A DNA stretch of 64,000 nt from Chromobacterium sphagni. Its GTDB lineage: Bacteria > Pseudomonadota > Gammaproteobacteria > Burkholderiales > Chromobacteriaceae. Within the stretch, counting starts at the first letter, position 1. Each line of letters begins with the position of its first letter. The notes below the pieces were generated by a model. The model did not search any database and was not told the origin of the DNA. It saw nothing but the letters and a program-made list of their open reading frames with translations. The stretch covers positions 248,001-312,000 of the forward strand of contig NZ_MKCT01000001.1 in NCBI RefSeq assembly GCF_001855555.1, in the 5' to 3' direction. The position numbers and the translations under genes were made by a program. This document shows positions 46,978-55,622 of this stretch, one piece after another.

Positions 46978-47280
46978 TCACCGGGTGGCCGGCCGCTTGT
47001 TTGCCAAGAAAGCCAGTAACCACGCGGCTATCCACTGACCAGGATCATCCAGGAAGAAATGCACGGTAGCGATAAAAAATGGCGCGATCTTAACCAGATT
47101 TGCGCCATTTTTGGCATTGAACAGCGGGCGAATGACTTCGAATAGCGGATCATTGGCCGCATCAGCGTTGGTATCGATGAGAGAGAGGCCGGACAATGTC
47201 TCCGGGCGCTGCGGCGCTGCGACCCTGAGCGCGCCATCTAGTAAGCGCCGCAAGGCTTCTACCTCTACCTCTTCCTGCAT
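46978..47280 (-). CDS. Prophage left-end protein of unknown function
   Basis: The 100-residue protein is acidic and helical at the N-terminus with one hydrophobic stretch near the C-terminus (FFIATVHFFLD, IAAWLLAFLA). It lies between the repressor and the left end on the same strand, so it is probably expressed in lysogens. No family is recognised. Confidence 0.5.
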   Translation of the reverse strand: MQEEVEVEALRRLLDGALRVAAPQRPETLSGLSLIDTNADAANDPLFEVIRPLFNAKNGANLVKIAPFFIATVHFFLDDPGQWIAAWLLAFLANKRPATR

Positions 47281-47363
47281 TCAATGTGCTGCTGATACGC
47301 ATTAGAAATGTCCCATGCTATACCATATGCATTTTCACAGCACTTGTACCTTTTGCCACTACG

Positions 47364-47777
47364 TCAAGCCACTAGCGCTTTGATAGCCATCAGGATGCCT
47401 TCCTGGTTGCCACCTTTCTTAGCGTAGTCATACAGGAAAGCCACTACAGCTCCTCGCCTAGCAGGGTCGATCTCCAGCCCCCGAGCACGCAAAGCTTCTT
47501 CTAGTACCGTTTCGACCATTTGAAGTTTTGAGAGGTCGATATCTGACGAGCCGGCGACAATTGTGCCTGCTACTGATGTGGCCTCAGCAGGCAACGTTTT
47601 GGCCTCACCGAGATAGCGCGCAGGAATCTCATAGACCTTGCGTGTTCCCCCGATTCCTTTTCTCTCCTCGAAGAACCAGCCTTCACTTTGTGCGCGCGCA
47701 ATCAACGCAGGCTTGCTTTTAGGCAAGCCTGGTAGGCACATCGCTGCGATCTCACTCGCTGAGTATAGCTTTTTCAC
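47364..47777 (-). CDS. Mu c-type phage repressor
   Basis: The 137-residue protein has an N-terminal Mu-type winged helix (about 3-55; LYSASEIAAMCLPGLPKSK, RKGIGGTRKVYE), the same domain that begins the A transposase here (SHYSASELAALHLLGLPTSK). The C-terminal part is helical (about 80-135). As in Mu, repressor and transposase probably bind the same operator/enhancer sites. It is divergent from ner across the operator array. Confidence 0.82.
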   Translation of the reverse strand: MKKLYSASEIAAMCLPGLPKSKPALIARAQSEGWFFEERKGIGGTRKVYEIPARYLGEAKTLPAEATSVAGTIVAGSSDIDLSKLQMVETVLEEALRARGLEIDPARRGAVVAFLYDYAKKGGNQEGILMAIKALVA

Positions 47778-47779
47778 CT

Positions 47780-47960
47780 AACACTTCCCCATAACGAACC
47801 GTTAGGTTCGCGCAACACTTAAACAGATTCCAATCCCTGAGCCAGAATCAGCGCATTATCTTGTTTTAATTGTGTTTATTTGCTCGCGCCCGATATCGCT
47901 CAGAGCCGGCGACGCGCAGGACGAGCGTTAAGCATTGACTTAACACTTAAGAACACTTAA
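47780..47960. promoter_or_regulatory. Early operator array with AACACTTAA boxes
   Basis: The motif AACACTT occurs at 47780-47786, 47814-47820, 47942-47948 and 47952-47958; the last three are extended to AACACTTAA, and the last two are in tandem 10 bp apart, one helical turn. They occupy the AT-richer gap between the divergent repressor and ner genes, where Mu has its operators and transposition enhancer. Binding by repressor, Ner or the transposase N-domain is inferred. Confidence 0.7.
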
Positions 47961-48035
47961 TCTTCGTTAAAGATGACGTTCGGGATTAGCTCCCGCCTAA
48001 AAAACCGGCTGCTACCGGGTAACGAAGGAATCCAC

Positions 48036-48332
48036 ATGAGCGCCTGTAAACACAAAGGATGGCACAAGGAGGATATCAAAGCGGCTATCCGAAAACGGGG
48101 AACCACGATGTCGGCCCTTGCGCGTCAACAAGATCTACCGCCGTCAACTATACGGAATGCTCTTGCTCGACCAGTCCTCTCTGGCGAGGTTGTGATCGCA
48201 GAGTTCCTAGGCGTTCCACCACACGAGCTTTGGCCCGAACGCTGGACCCGTGAAGGACGCCGAATTCGGCCTCGCTATGCCCATAAGTATATCGAAGGAG
48301 TGAGCAGCAATCAGGGTAAATCTCAAGTGTAA
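48036..48332 (+). CDS. ner: Ner-like DNA-binding regulator
   Basis: The 98-residue protein begins MSACKHKGWHKEDIKAAIRK, with a lambda-repressor-like helix-turn-helix (MSALARQQDLPPSTIRNAL) and the LGVPPHELWPERW tail typical of Ner/SfsB-type proteins. In Mu, Ner turns down early and repressor transcription. Start at 48036 follows GAAGGAA. It is the first gene of the early operon. Confidence 0.88.
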   Translation: MSACKHKGWHKEDIKAAIRKRGTTMSALARQQDLPPSTIRNALARPVLSGEVVIAEFLGVPPHELWPERWTREGRRIRPRYAHKYIEGVSSNQGKSQV

Positions 48333-48376
48333 TGCTATCGGGACAATTTTAACGCTTACGACTACTGGAGAACACT

Positions 48377-48895
48377 ATGAGTAGAAGACCACGCAATCCA
48401 CCAGGGCAGCTAGCTCTCAGCTTCGATGTATTCGCGATTGAAACGCCCGAAGGGGTCGTCGCAGCCCAGGGCCAAAATCTATACGACGCGGGGATTCGTC
48501 AAATGCTGGCTTCCGCACTTGATGACGCCTTTGCCCGTGGCCTTTCCCGCGAACGGGTAGCGGATGCGATAAGCGAGAGGCTGGCTCGCCCGGTCAATAA
48601 ATCCCACCTGGACTTGTGGTGTGCACCAAGCCAGATTGATCGCCGAATCCCTGTTGATGCCCTGATGGCCCTGATGTCTGTCTGCGAAGACGCTCGTCCC
48701 TTGGAGTGGATGGCTCATCAAGCGGGTAGAAAAGTTCTGACGACAGATGAAGCACTGTGTGCAGAGTTTGGGGCTATGGCTGTTCTGGATCGACATATCA
48801 AGGCGAAACAGAAAGCAATCGAAGGACAAATGGACGAAAAGCTCTTTGGCCATTTGATGGGCAAGATTCGTCGAAGCGCGCGAGGCGAAAAATGA
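48377..48895 (+). CDS. Phage early protein of unknown function
   Basis: The 172-residue soluble protein has a helical region (DAGIRQMLASALDDAFARG, then LSRERVADAISERLA) that could be a degenerate helix-turn-helix, and a helical, basic C-terminus. Its stop overlaps the transposase ATG by 4 bp, so it is translated with A. Similar proteins stand before A in other Mu-like phages, but no role is known to me. Confidence 0.65.
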   Translation: MSRRPRNPPGQLALSFDVFAIETPEGVVAAQGQNLYDAGIRQMLASALDDAFARGLSRERVADAISERLARPVNKSHLDLWCAPSQIDRRIPVDALMALMSVCEDARPLEWMAHQAGRKVLTTDEALCAEFGAMAVLDRHIKAKQKAIEGQMDEKLFGHLMGKIRRSARGEK

Positions 48896-51027
48896 ACGCG
48901 CCTCTCGTGAAATCGCACTACAGTGCATCGGAACTTGCGGCACTACATCTGCTTGGGCTCCCAACTTCTAAAGTGGCCCTGATAGCTCGCGCCGAGCGCG
49001 AATCCTGGCCTTACGTCGAAACCACCGGCCGAGGCGGCATCCGCCGAGAATACACCCCGCCCGCCGAGGTGGTCGCAGCAATCAAGGCTAAAGCCGCCGA
49101 AAGCGTAGCCGCCGCCATGCCGGCTCCAGCTCTTCCTACACGGCGCGCCGAACAGCTGCCACTGATCGAAACCGAGGCGCAGTCGCTAAAGGCCGACGCG
49201 CGGCGCGGCGTGCTGCAGGCGCTGGAAATGCTGATGAAGCGCTCCGGGTATCCGCTGAAAAAAGCGGCTGCGACGCTCCTCGACATGGCCCGCTTGGGCA
49301 CCGCCAGCGAACAGCTGGTGAAGATGCTCAAAATGGCGCGCGATGAGCGCGGCCGCCCCAGCCCGGACGGCTTGCCGAGCGTTCGCAGCGTGCTGCGCTT
49401 TGTTGAGTACGAGCGCGCCGGCATGCTGGCCCCGAAGAAGCGCGAGCGCGACATGAGCGTGCCGGCCTGGGCTCCGTTCTTCCTGGGCTATTACCAGCGG
49501 CCGGAGAAGCCGACAGTCGAACATGCTTACCGCTTGTTTGCCGCTGATTGGGCGCAAGCCCAGCCGGGGACCGAGGTGCCCAGCGTTTGGCAGGTCCGCC
49601 GCTTCCTGCAGAAAGTCGGCAACGTCAGCCGCGAGATCGGCCGCATGGGCGAGCGCGAGCTGAAGACGCTCAAGCCTTTCATCCGCCGTGGCTTCGAAAA
49701 CCTGCTACCGGGCGATATCTACAGCGCCGATGGCCACACCTTTGACGCCGAGGTGCAACACCCGCTGCATGGCCGCCCGTTCCGCCCGGAGATCACCTCC
49801 ATGGTCGACATCGCCACCCGCCGCGTGGTGGGTTGGTCGGTGGCCTTGGCCGAGAGCGGGTTGGCGGTACTGGACGCCCTGCGCGATGCCTGCTTGCGGC
49901 ATGGCATCCCCGCCGTGTTCTACGTCGACAACGGCTCCGGCTACAAGAACGAAATGATGCTGGATGTCGCAACCGGCTTCATGTCCCGGCTGGGCATCGA
50001 GATGGTCAACAGCCTGCCGTACAACTCCCAGGCGCGCGGCGTGATTGAACGGCTGCACCAAACCATATGGGTCAACGCGGCGAAGAGTCTGCAAGCCGGC
50101 TACATCGGCCATGACATGGACCGCGAGGCCAAGCTGGCCACCTTCAAGCTGTCGCGCAAGGCGATCAAGTCTGCGGAAGTCAGCGCCATGCAGCTGATGG
50201 CGTGGGACCGTTTCATCGCGTTCTGCGACGAGCGCGTGGCCGAGTACAACGACCGCCCGCACCGCAGCCTGCCCAAGATTACAGACCAGGCCACTGGCCG
50301 ACGTCGCCACATGACACCGAACGAGGTCTGGGAACAGCACGTCGCCCAGGGCTTTGAGGCGCACCGCGTCACCGATGACGAAGCCCGCCCGCTGTTCCGC
50401 CCGCAGATGCTGCGCACCGTGCGCCGCTGCGAGATCGAACTGCTCGGCAACCGCTACTTTGCCCGCGCCCTGGAGGAGTTCCACGGCGAGCAGCTGCGGG
50501 TCGGCTACGACATCCACGACCCTCACACCGTTTGGGTCTACGACGACCAGGGCCGCTTTCTGTGCACAGCCGAGCTGGATGCCAATAAGCGCGACTACAT
50601 GCCGAAGTCCGTTATCGACCGCGCCCGCGAGAAACGCGCGGCCGGCCGCGAGAAGCGCCTGGAGGCGAAGTTGGTCGAGGTGCGCGAGGAGCTGCACGGC
50701 ACCCCGGCGCTGGAGCAGATCGACACCGTCACCATCCCCGGCTTTATGTCCTTCAATCGCGAGCAACTGGCGCAGCGCGCCCGCGCCTTGGACCCGGTGG
50801 ACGTGGTGACCGTGGCGAATGAGCCGGAGACCCGGCAGGCCATGCCTGAGCCGGTTGCGGAATTGCCTACCTGGGCAGTGCCAACCACGCCGGAGGCCCG
50901 CTGGGCGGAATGGCAACAACTGAATGGGATGAGCGAGGAGGAAATCGACAGCGAGAAAGCAAGGAAATGGCGGCACACCTATCAGGCGACCGCCGAATTC
51001 CGGACATATCAGCGCAAGAGCGCCTAA
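48892..51027 (+). CDS. Mu A-type DDE transposase
   Basis: The 711-residue protein has an N-terminal Mu-type winged helix (about 5-60), further DNA-binding helical domains (about 65-260), and an RNase H-like core with D280 (SADGHTFDA), D346 (YVDNGSGYK) and E386 (GVIERLHQT). A beta-barrel and the C-terminal B-interaction region follow. It cuts the phage ends and joins them to target DNA during integration and replicative transposition. The start at 48892 is chosen by the ATGA overlap. Confidence 0.94.
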   Translation: MNAPLVKSHYSASELAALHLLGLPTSKVALIARAERESWPYVETTGRGGIRREYTPPAEVVAAIKAKAAESVAAAMPAPALPTRRAEQLPLIETEAQSLKADARRGVLQALEMLMKRSGYPLKKAAATLLDMARLGTASEQLVKMLKMARDERGRPSPDGLPSVRSVLRFVEYERAGMLAPKKRERDMSVPAWAPFFLGYYQRPEKPTVEHAYRLFAADWAQAQPGTEVPSVWQVRRFLQKVGNVSREIGRMGERELKTLKPFIRRGFENLLPGDIYSADGHTFDAEVQHPLHGRPFRPEITSMVDIATRRVVGWSVALAESGLAVLDALRDACLRHGIPAVFYVDNGSGYKNEMMLDVATGFMSRLGIEMVNSLPYNSQARGVIERLHQTIWVNAAKSLQAGYIGHDMDREAKLATFKLSRKAIKSAEVSAMQLMAWDRFIAFCDERVAEYNDRPHRSLPKITDQATGRRRHMTPNEVWEQHVAQGFEAHRVTDDEARPLFRPQMLRTVRRCEIELLGNRYFARALEEFHGEQLRVGYDIHDPHTVWVYDDQGRFLCTAELDANKRDYMPKSVIDRAREKRAAGREKRLEAKLVEVREELHGTPALEQIDTVTIPGFMSFNREQLAQRARALDPVDVVTVANEPETRQAMPEPVAELPTWAVPTTPEARWAEWQQLNGMSEEEIDSEKARKWRHTYQATAEFRTYQRKSA

Positions 51028-51078
51028 CGCATCGCCGCTGCAACGGCGCTGCATGAACCACTAGAAAGAGCCCAAATC

Positions 51079-51822
51079 ATGACGCAACCCCAATCGCAGG
51101 TCAATCGAGTGGCCAACATTTCCAACCTCGACCTGGTCGCCGTGGCGGCCGAAAAACTGCTGTCGCGGGTCGACGGACTGCCGGGCATCGGCGTGATGTA
51201 CGGCGAGGCCGGCCGGGGCAAAACCATCGCCTGCAGCGCGTTGGCGAACCAGACGCGCGGCTATTACGTGCAGATGCGCAGCGCATGGAGCCGCAAGACG
51301 CTGCTGGAGAAAATCCTATTCGAGATGGGCATCAAGCCCAGCGGCACCATCCCGCACCTACTCGACCAGGTATGCGAACAGATCGCTGCATCCCGGCGGC
51401 CGCTGATCGTCGACGAGTTTGATTTCTGCCTGCGCTCCGATGGCCTGGTCGAACTGGTGCGCGATATCTACGAAGGCAGCCAGGGCACCCTGCTGCTGGT
51501 CGGCGAAGAGACCATTCCGCAGAAGCTCAAGCGCTGGGAACGGTTCCATAGCCGCGTGATGGCCTGGATTCCTGCACTCCCCGTCAGCCTGGACGATGCC
51601 CGTAAGCTGTCGCCGATCTATTGTCCCCAAGTCGACATCGCAGAAGACCTGCTGGCCCGCGTGGTTGAGTTGTCGCATGGCTCCGTGCGCCGCGTATGCG
51701 TGAACCTGACCCGTGTGCATGAGGAAGCCATGATGCTGGCCGAATCCGAAATGACGCTGGCCAAGTGGGGAGACCGCGACCTGTACACCGGCGACGCGCC
51801 GAAGCGTCGGGGGGCAATCTGA
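51079..51822 (+). CDS. Mu B-type AAA+ ATPase, transposition target selector
   Basis: The 247-residue protein has Walker A GEAGRGKT at 42-49 and Walker B PLIVDEFDF near 110-118, with the arginine-finger and lid regions after. MuB polymerises on target DNA and delivers it to the transposase; the usual N-terminal HTH of MuB is shortened here. Its stop overlaps the next ATG by 1 bp. Confidence 0.9.
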   Translation: MTQPQSQVNRVANISNLDLVAVAAEKLLSRVDGLPGIGVMYGEAGRGKTIACSALANQTRGYYVQMRSAWSRKTLLEKILFEMGIKPSGTIPHLLDQVCEQIAASRRPLIVDEFDFCLRSDGLVELVRDIYEGSQGTLLLVGEETIPQKLKRWERFHSRVMAWIPALPVSLDDARKLSPIYCPQVDIAEDLLARVVELSHGSVRRVCVNLTRVHEEAMMLAESEMTLAKWGDRDLYTGDAPKRRGAI

Positions 51823-52448
51823 TGCGTACCGCACGTCATGCAACGCGAATGGAGAGCTCTGGCGGCCGTGGCGCGCACCAGCGCATTTGGGACGCCATCC
51901 GCGCGCGCCGCGACGACTTCACGCCGCAACTGATCCACAGCGACACATTGGCGACCCTCGGCGCTATCGGGCACTACGTCAACGCCCTGGTGCTGGGCGG
52001 CTACGTCGAACGTATTAATCAGCGCACCGGCTATGCCGAGCAGCAGCGCTTCCGCTTGGTGAAGGATACAGGCATCGAGTATCCACGCCTGGACGCCAAG
52101 GGGCGGCCCATTTCGCGCGATCTGTGCACCGAGGCCATGTGGCGGACGATGCGCATCGTCGGCGGGGAATTTTCCTCCCGAGAACTGGCTGCGCTGGCCA
52201 GCACCCCTGATCGCCCTGTCGCCCATAGCACCGCGAGCTTATATATCGGCCAGCTCGTGAAGGCCGGCTATGTCGTCAAGGCCAAGGCCACCAGAGTGGC
52301 AGGAAAACGATCCACCCCGCGTTACAGATTCCTTCCCCAACGTTATTCCGGGCCGCGTCCGCCGGTCGTTGGCCGCAATGCCTATGTGTACGACCCGAAC
52401 CTGGACAAGGTGGTGTGGCAGGAGGAGATGAACCATGACGACCTCTGA
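51822..52448 (+). CDS. Phage early protein with winged-helix-like segments
   Basis: The 208-residue basic protein has two regions that look like winged helices (about 20-75 and about 105-165; FSSRELAALASTPDRPVAHS, then TASLYIGQLVKAGYVVKAK). It is probably DNA-binding. It overlaps the next gene by 14 bp in the early operon. No named family is certain. Confidence 0.65.
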   Translation: MRTARHATRMESSGGRGAHQRIWDAIRARRDDFTPQLIHSDTLATLGAIGHYVNALVLGGYVERINQRTGYAEQQRFRLVKDTGIEYPRLDAKGRPISRDLCTEAMWRTMRIVGGEFSSRELAALASTPDRPVAHSTASLYIGQLVKAGYVVKAKATRVAGKRSTPRYRFLPQRYSGPRPPVVGRNAYVYDPNLDKVVWQEEMNHDDL

Positions 52449-52758
52449 ATCGCCCTGGCTCCCCCTACTGCGCGCCGAGGTCGAGCGCACCAGCATTGGC
52501 CAAGCTGCCAAATTGCTGGGCTACAGCCGAACCACCGTCAGCCTGGTGCTTGCCGGCAAATACCCCGGCCAGACGGAACGCGTGGCCGGCGCGGTCCTGA
52601 ACACCCTGGGCCGCGTGGCCTGCCCGTATCTTGGCCGCGACCTGACGCCGGATGAGTGTAAAGCGCAGTCCACCAGCCAAGCCCCGACCCACAACCCGTT
52701 AAAGCTGGCCCACTGGCGCGCATGCCAGCGGTGCCAAAACCGCTGCAAAGGAGAGTGA
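52435..52758 (+). CDS. Small HTH phage regulator
   Basis: The 107-residue protein carries an HTH of LacI-like appearance (SIGQAAKLLGYSRTTVSLVL) and a C-terminal cysteine pair region (WRACQRCQNRC) plus an earlier Cys pair, possibly binding zinc. Comparable small proteins occur in Neisserial Mu-like prophages. Role in phage gene control is inferred. Confidence 0.68.
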   Translation: MTTSESPWLPLLRAEVERTSIGQAAKLLGYSRTTVSLVLAGKYPGQTERVAGAVLNTLGRVACPYLGRDLTPDECKAQSTSQAPTHNPLKLAHWRACQRCQNRCKGE

Positions 52759-52760
52759 AG

Positions 52761-53048
52761 ATGCAAACGCAACGACCGATCCAAAACGCAAAAGTGATTG
52801 CAGCCGCGCACCTGGTGGCCGCTGCCGTAGAGCGCCTGACCCAGCGCGGGCTAACCGTAGTGGGCGTGGAAATGGAGCCGCCACGCCCGACGATCCGCAT
52901 TCTGAAGCACGAAAGCTGCTCTGCAATGGTTCAGGAAGGGAAAGCCGCCTACTACGGCTTTGATCAGGACACCTATTTCGGGAAGTACCGCCAAGGGCAG
53001 TTCCAGTTGAACGGCTGCCGCGTGGTGTGGGACGAGCTGGACGCATGA
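52761..53048 (+). CDS. Small phage protein of unknown function
   Basis: The 95-residue protein has an N-terminal helix (AKVIAAAHLVAAAVERL) and a beta-rich remainder. It is preceded by GGAGAGTGAAG and overlaps the next gene by 4 bp, which supports it as a real early gene. No family is recognised. Confidence 0.6.
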   Translation: MQTQRPIQNAKVIAAAHLVAAAVERLTQRGLTVVGVEMEPPRPTIRILKHESCSAMVQEGKAAYYGFDQDTYFGKYRQGQFQLNGCRVVWDELDA

Positions 53049-53395
53049 GCGACACGGTTCTAGACGACAAAACCAAAGCGGTGCTGGCCGCCGAGGTGGA
53101 GCGGTTGGTTGCCATGGGAACGGAACGGCGCGAGGCGCGGCGGATTGTGTGGCTGGACTACCTGGATGAGCAGGCCCAATGCCAGCCACAAGCCCCCAGC
53201 ACCGCGCCGGCCCCGGCGGAGATGGAGGCAGCACCACCCAACGCGCCGCCTCCCGGCCCTGAACCTCCGCCCACGCCGCCGCGACCGCCCAGGCGATTCT
53301 GGCGGGCGGAAGAGGAAGCCCGGCTGACCCCGGAATGGCTGGCCCGCAACAAGGCCCAGCTGCAGAAGATCAAGCAACTGATGAGGAGTACGTGA
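53045..53395 (+). CDS. Small phage protein with proline-rich linker
   Basis: The 116-residue protein has an N-terminal helical part (about 1-42), a proline/alanine-rich linker (about 45-85) and a charged C-terminal helix. The stop overlaps the DUF3164 start by 1 bp. The linker suggests two small domains joined flexibly. Function unknown. Confidence 0.55.
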   Translation: MSDTVLDDKTKAVLAAEVERLVAMGTERREARRIVWLDYLDEQAQCQPQAPSTAPAPAEMEAAPPNAPPPGPEPPPTPPRPPRRFWRAEEEARLTPEWLARNKAQLQKIKQLMRST

Positions 53396-54018
53396 TGAAC
53401 GAGAAACAAGCACAAGCGCCCGATGGCTACTGGAAAGACGCCAAAGGCCATTTGGTCCCGGAAAGCCTGATCAAGCCGATTGATCGCGAGCGCGACAACC
53501 TGGTGCGCGCCTTGGTGAAAGACGCTCAGGAGCTGTCCGAGGTGTTGGGCCGATTCAAGGCCCGCGCATTCGGCGATATCGCCGCCTTTGTCGACCTCTC
53601 GACCGAGCAGTATGGCGCGGCCCTGGGCGGAAAAAAGGGAAACCTGACCCTGTATTCGTTTGACGGCAAATACAAGATCAACCGCGCCAGCCAAGACAAG
53701 ATTGGCTTTGACGAACGCCTGCAGGCGGCCCGCGCCAAGATTGACGAATGCCTGGCGGACTGGACAGCAGGCGCCCGCCCCGAGCTGCAGGTGATCGTCA
53801 ATGAAGCCTTTGCGACTGACAAGCAAGGCCAGATCAACACGGGCCGCGTGTTGGCTCTGCGCCGCTACGACATCCAGGACGAGCGCTGGAAGGAGGCAAT
53901 GACGGCAATCGGCGAGGCCGTCCAGGTAGTGGCGAGCCGGTCTTACATCCGGGTCTATGAGCGGGTCGGCGACACCGATCAATACCGCCCGATTCCTCTT
54001 GATATCGCGGGGGCGTGA
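53395..54018 (+). CDS. DUF3164-family phage protein
   Basis: The 207-residue protein starts MNEKQAQAPDGYWKDAKGHL, with a GGKKGN segment and YDIQDERWKEAM, the pattern of DUF3164 (conserved in Mu-like phages beside A, B and GemA). The function is unknown, though it is nearly universal in this group. Confidence 0.8.
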   Translation: MNEKQAQAPDGYWKDAKGHLVPESLIKPIDRERDNLVRALVKDAQELSEVLGRFKARAFGDIAAFVDLSTEQYGAALGGKKGNLTLYSFDGKYKINRASQDKIGFDERLQAARAKIDECLADWTAGARPELQVIVNEAFATDKQGQINTGRVLALRRYDIQDERWKEAMTAIGEAVQVVASRSYIRVYERVGDTDQYRPIPLDIAGA

Positions 54019-54019
54019 A

Positions 54020-54220
54020 ATGAGCAAATTGACCGACTTATTCGGCTGGCCCAATACCACGCTGGTCGATGTTTTCGAAGAAGCAAAAAGCATCCAGGGC
54101 AATCAGCTTGAAATCGTAGAAATGGAACTGACTGGCGGTGGTTCTCTTGCCATCGCACTAATCTCCGGACCTCACACCGAGGCCGTCACCCGCGCCATGC
54201 GCAAAGCCAAAGGAGAGTGA
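54020..54220 (+). CDS. Small phage protein of unknown function
   Basis: The 66-residue protein has no recognisable motif. The ATG lies 1 bp after the DUF3164 stop and the gene ends 1 bp before the next ATG, so it is embedded in the operon. Its composition is slightly less GC-rich. Confidence 0.5.
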   Translation: MSKLTDLFGWPNTTLVDVFEEAKSIQGNQLEIVEMELTGGGSLAIALISGPHTEAVTRAMRKAKGE

Positions 54221-54221
54221 G

Positions 54222-54743
54222 ATGGGACCGAACAACGTGAACGCTGATATCAAACGTGCCATCGACCTGACCATGCAGGCCACCGCCTGCCTGTCCGGAA
54301 CCGACCGCAGCGAATACCTGACTGCCGTCCTGGCCGTGTCCCTGGGCGCGCTGCGTGCCGCTGAAGGTGATTCATTCGCCTACGGTTTCCTGCGCAGCGC
54401 CATCGCCGAATTGGGCTCGCCGCCGGAGCGCGTCCTCGTCAATCCGGCGGACCCCGACTTTCCTGGCATCGCGGTTAACGCTCCGACCGGCGCTGTCGAT
54501 CCGGGCACGCTTAGCAATGTGACCGAGCTGCGCACCGCGCTGAAGTGCGCCAACGAACTCGTCCTGTATCGCGGCGAGGTCATGGCTGCCATGCGAGCCG
54601 CTCTGGCCGAGATCGCCAGCCAGGTCGGCGATCTGGTTGCCGCCCATCTGCAGCATGACGCCGAACGATTACATCAGCTGATGAACGACCTATGCGAGAA
54701 GCACGTCGTCGTCAACGGCAAGCCGTCCCACTCCCTCCACTGA
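54222..54743 (+). CDS. Phage early protein of unknown function
   Basis: The 173-residue, mostly helical protein (about 10-60 and 100-160) has no signal peptide or membrane segment and no recognisable motif. It sits between DUF3164 and the HU-like gene in a continuous early operon. Confidence 0.6.
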   Translation: MGPNNVNADIKRAIDLTMQATACLSGTDRSEYLTAVLAVSLGALRAAEGDSFAYGFLRSAIAELGSPPERVLVNPADPDFPGIAVNAPTGAVDPGTLSNVTELRTALKCANELVLYRGEVMAAMRAALAEIASQVGDLVAAHLQHDAERLHQLMNDLCEKHVVVNGKPSHSLH

Positions 54744-54757
54744 AACAAGGAACCGCC

Positions 54758-55048
54758 ATGACCAAGCAAGAACTGATGGAACGCATTACCGAGACCATGA
54801 AGATCCGCTATGAGCGCGCTGTCAGCAAGGTAGACGTCGCTGCCTTCCTGGAGTCGTTCGGCGATGTCGCCACCACCGAGCTGCAGGCCGGCCGCGAAGC
54901 GCTGCTGCCCGGCCTGGGCAAGCTGGCGGTCAAACAGACTCAGCCCCGGCTCGGCCGCAACCCGAAGACCGGCGAGGCGCTGGAGATCCCCGGCCGCCGA
55001 GCGCCGAAGTTTGCCGCGTCCAAGTTGCTGAAGGACGCACTGCAGTAA
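54758..55048 (+). CDS. HU/IHF-family DNA-bending protein
   Basis: The 96-residue protein starts MTKQELMERITETMKI and has the HU core: helical N-half, LPGLGKLAVKQTQPRLGRNPKTGE (beta arm with the RNPKTG motif) and a C-terminal helix. It bends DNA and could support transpososome assembly or replication. A phage-encoded HU is found in several Mu-like phages. Start follows AAGGAACC. Confidence 0.88.
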   Translation: MTKQELMERITETMKIRYERAVSKVDVAAFLESFGDVATTELQAGREALLPGLGKLAVKQTQPRLGRNPKTGEALEIPGRRAPKFAASKLLKDALQ

Positions 55049-55066
55049 GACGTAGAGCCTGATGTC

Positions 55067-55085
55067 GAGCCGGTCATGCCGGCTC
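55067..55085 (+). terminator. Short hairpin after the HU-like gene
   Basis: GAGCCGG (55067-55073) pairs with CCGGCTC (55079-55085). A weak T-run (GGGTTTT) follows at 55092-55098. It could reduce readthrough at this early-operon break. Confidence 0.45.
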
Positions 55086-55105
55086 CGCAACGGGTTTTAA
55101 CCAAC

Positions 55106-55190
55106 AGCTCGCAGCGTTGAGCGGCCCACCTCCATGGTTAACTGGAGATGCCGTCCTCTGAAACCGGCGGGCCGCTCAACGCTGCGGGCT
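55106..55190. repeat. 17-bp perfect inverted repeat before gemA
   Basis: GCAGCGTTGAGCGGCCC (55111-55127) is perfectly inverted at 55169-55185, with further pairing outside. The 41-nt loop contains a second small hairpin (CTCCA...TGGAG). It occupies the only sizable gap in the early operon, just before gemA. It may be a structured leader RNA or a protein-binding dyad. Confidence 0.65.
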
Positions 55191-55214
55191 GCAAACCAAG
55201 CAACGGAGGCAAGT

Positions 55215-55622
55215 ATGCGCAATCCGGCACTGGCGATGATCCACATTGCCAAGAAGGAACTGGGGCTGGACGACGAGACCTACCGCGCCATGTTGCTGAG
55301 CGTGGGAGGCGCGGCATCTAGCAAAGACCTCACGCAAGACGGTATTGACCGGGTACTGACACACATGAAGCGCTGCGGCTGGAAGCCCAAGCGCAAAGCG
55401 GCTGACAAACCCCGCGTTGGCGAGAGCCGGCAAAGCCTGATCAACAAGGCGGAGGCGCTGTTGGCCGAGGCCGGCCGGCCCTGGGACTACGCCGACGCCA
55501 TGGCTCAACGCATGTATGGCGTGGAGCGTGCCGGTTGGCTTGCCCCGGTGCAGCTGCATGGGCTGGTTGCCGCGCTGACGTACGACGCGAAACGACATGG
55601 GAGGTTCCAGGGATGCAACTGA
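55215..55622 (+). CDS. gemA: GemA-like phage regulatory protein (DUF1018)
   Basis: The 135-residue protein begins MRNPALAMIHIAKKELGLDD and has the DUF1018/GemA pattern (YRAMLLSVGGAASSKDLTQDG). In Mu, GemA modulates host gene expression and DNA supercoiling. It overlaps the mor gene by 10 bp. Confidence 0.82.
   Translation: MRNPALAMIHIAKKELGLDDETYRAMLLSVGGAASSKDLTQDGIDRVLTHMKRCGWKPKRKAADKPRVGESRQSLINKAEALLAEAGRPWDYADAMAQRMYGVERAGWLAPVQLHGLVAALTYDAKRHGRFQGCN

Noticed and set aside
49705-51054. Minus-strand open frame of 449 codons opposite the transposase
   Set aside because: Antisense to a clear DDE transposase; composition is that of a shadow frame.
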